Positions 13,623 through 13,906 of a stretch of 13,906 bases of DNA are shown here, piece after piece. The DNA comes from Sulfurospirillum sp964466465. Lineage in GTDB: Bacteria > Campylobacterota > Campylobacteria > Campylobacterales > Sulfurospirillaceae. Position numbers and translations under genes: made by a program. Within the stretch, counting starts at the first letter, position 1; each line of letters opens with the position of its first letter. The notes below the pieces were generated by a model, which was not told the origin of the DNA, searched no databases, and saw only the letters and a program-made list of their open reading frames with translations. The DNA is taken from the NCBI GenBank assembly GCA_964466465.1, contig CAYXNJ010000057.1, positions 1-13,906 on the forward strand, written 5' to 3'.

Positions 13623-13906
13623 TTATTTGATATTTAATTTTTCAAAAAACAGTTTAATTCTTTTTTCTTCTTCTTGATTTTTTAAAAGCTCATCAAATTT
13701 GATAATTTCGATTATTGCATCTTTTTCATTATTTTTGTGTTCAATAAAAATATACTTATCATTAAAATATGAAATCTTGCTTTTATTATAATCTGGATTA
13801 TGTAATGACTCTTTGATATATTCTAAATTTTTAAGATTTTTAGGTAGAAAATACTCTTGGTGGAAAAAAGAAATAAGAAAATAAAAGGCAAAAAAAGATA
13901 TTGCAA
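13623..13906 (-). CDS. AT-rich membrane-anchored protein, C-terminal part only
   Basis: An open frame enters at the right edge and reads for 93 residues to a TAA at 13623-13625; its start lies outside the window. The visible part begins with about 14 hydrophobic, Phe-rich residues (AISFFAFYFLISFF), a likely membrane segment or signal anchor. A Lys/Glu/Asn-rich soluble region follows and ends in a charged helix with three consecutive Glu. No family is recognised. GC content counted by eye is about 20%, against about 45% in the adjoining zinc-ribbon gene, and codons are almost all A/T-ending. That suggests acquired DNA. The unbroken frame and the sensible amphipathic C-terminus support a real gene. 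Confidence 0.6.
   Translation of the reverse strand, partial: AISFFAFYFLISFFHQEYFLPKNLKNLEYIKESLHNPDYNKSKISYFNDKYIFIEHKNNEKDAIIEIIKFDELLKNQEEEKRIKLFFEKLNIK

Overview
This window looks like chromosomal DNA from a Campylobacterota (epsilonproteobacterial) species, most likely Sulfurospirillum or a close relative. The evidence is the compact gene packing, moderate GC (low to mid 40s percent in the coding regions sampled), periplasmic c-type cytochrome and PhoX-type genes, Campylobacter-like promoters (good -10 boxes, weak -35 boxes) and a sigma54-type -24/-12 site. The genus is an inference from gene content. No insertion sequence, integrase, CRISPR array or rRNA gene was seen.

Left part (1-1417): a consensus sigma70 promoter drives a tRNA-Asn(GTT) gene. 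A 310-base intergenic stretch follows. It holds a nested inverted repeat and then a compact two-hairpin element that looks like a small RNA: a 7-bp hairpin with CCTCC (anti-Shine-Dalgarno) as its whole loop, then an intrinsic terminator. Next is a lactate/malate dehydrogenase-fold enzyme with non-standard residues at the substrate- and cofactor-specificity positions.

Middle part (1420-6287): on the minus strand, a secreted 24-residue-repeat protein (YwqK/MORN-like) lies downstream of a complete xylulose-5-phosphate/fructose-6-phosphate phosphoketolase. A dimethylargininase-type hydrolase is divergent from the phosphoketolase. It converges, with interlocked stop codons, on a VOC/glyoxalase-fold gene that follows a DJ-1/PfpI-family gene. 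The last two may both act on reactive carbonyl compounds.

PhoX region (6347-10128): a minus-strand, translationally overlapping pair encodes a PhoX-type (DUF839) periplasmic protein and a protein with two CXXCH haem motifs. Upstream is a perfect 7-4-7 direct repeat placed 10 bp before a -10 box, which is the geometry of a Pho box. This suggests phosphate-starvation control. The PhoX homologue carries a Sec-type rather than a twin-arginine signal peptide. This operon is the most interesting protein-level system in the window.

Right part (10219-13906): a secreted dienelactone-hydrolase-family protein, then a small unknown protein behind a candidate sigma54 promoter, a small secreted protein resembling surface-adhesin E, a cytoplasmic GGDEF-EAL protein with an intact EAL site, and a four-cysteine zinc-ribbon-like protein. 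At the right edge is the C-terminal part of a membrane-anchored protein of about 20% GC, in sharp contrast to everything else and perhaps the border of acquired DNA.

For several genes the start was moved to an internal ATG or GTG, because the longest in-frame start lies inside, abuts or precedes the Shine-Dalgarno sequence.
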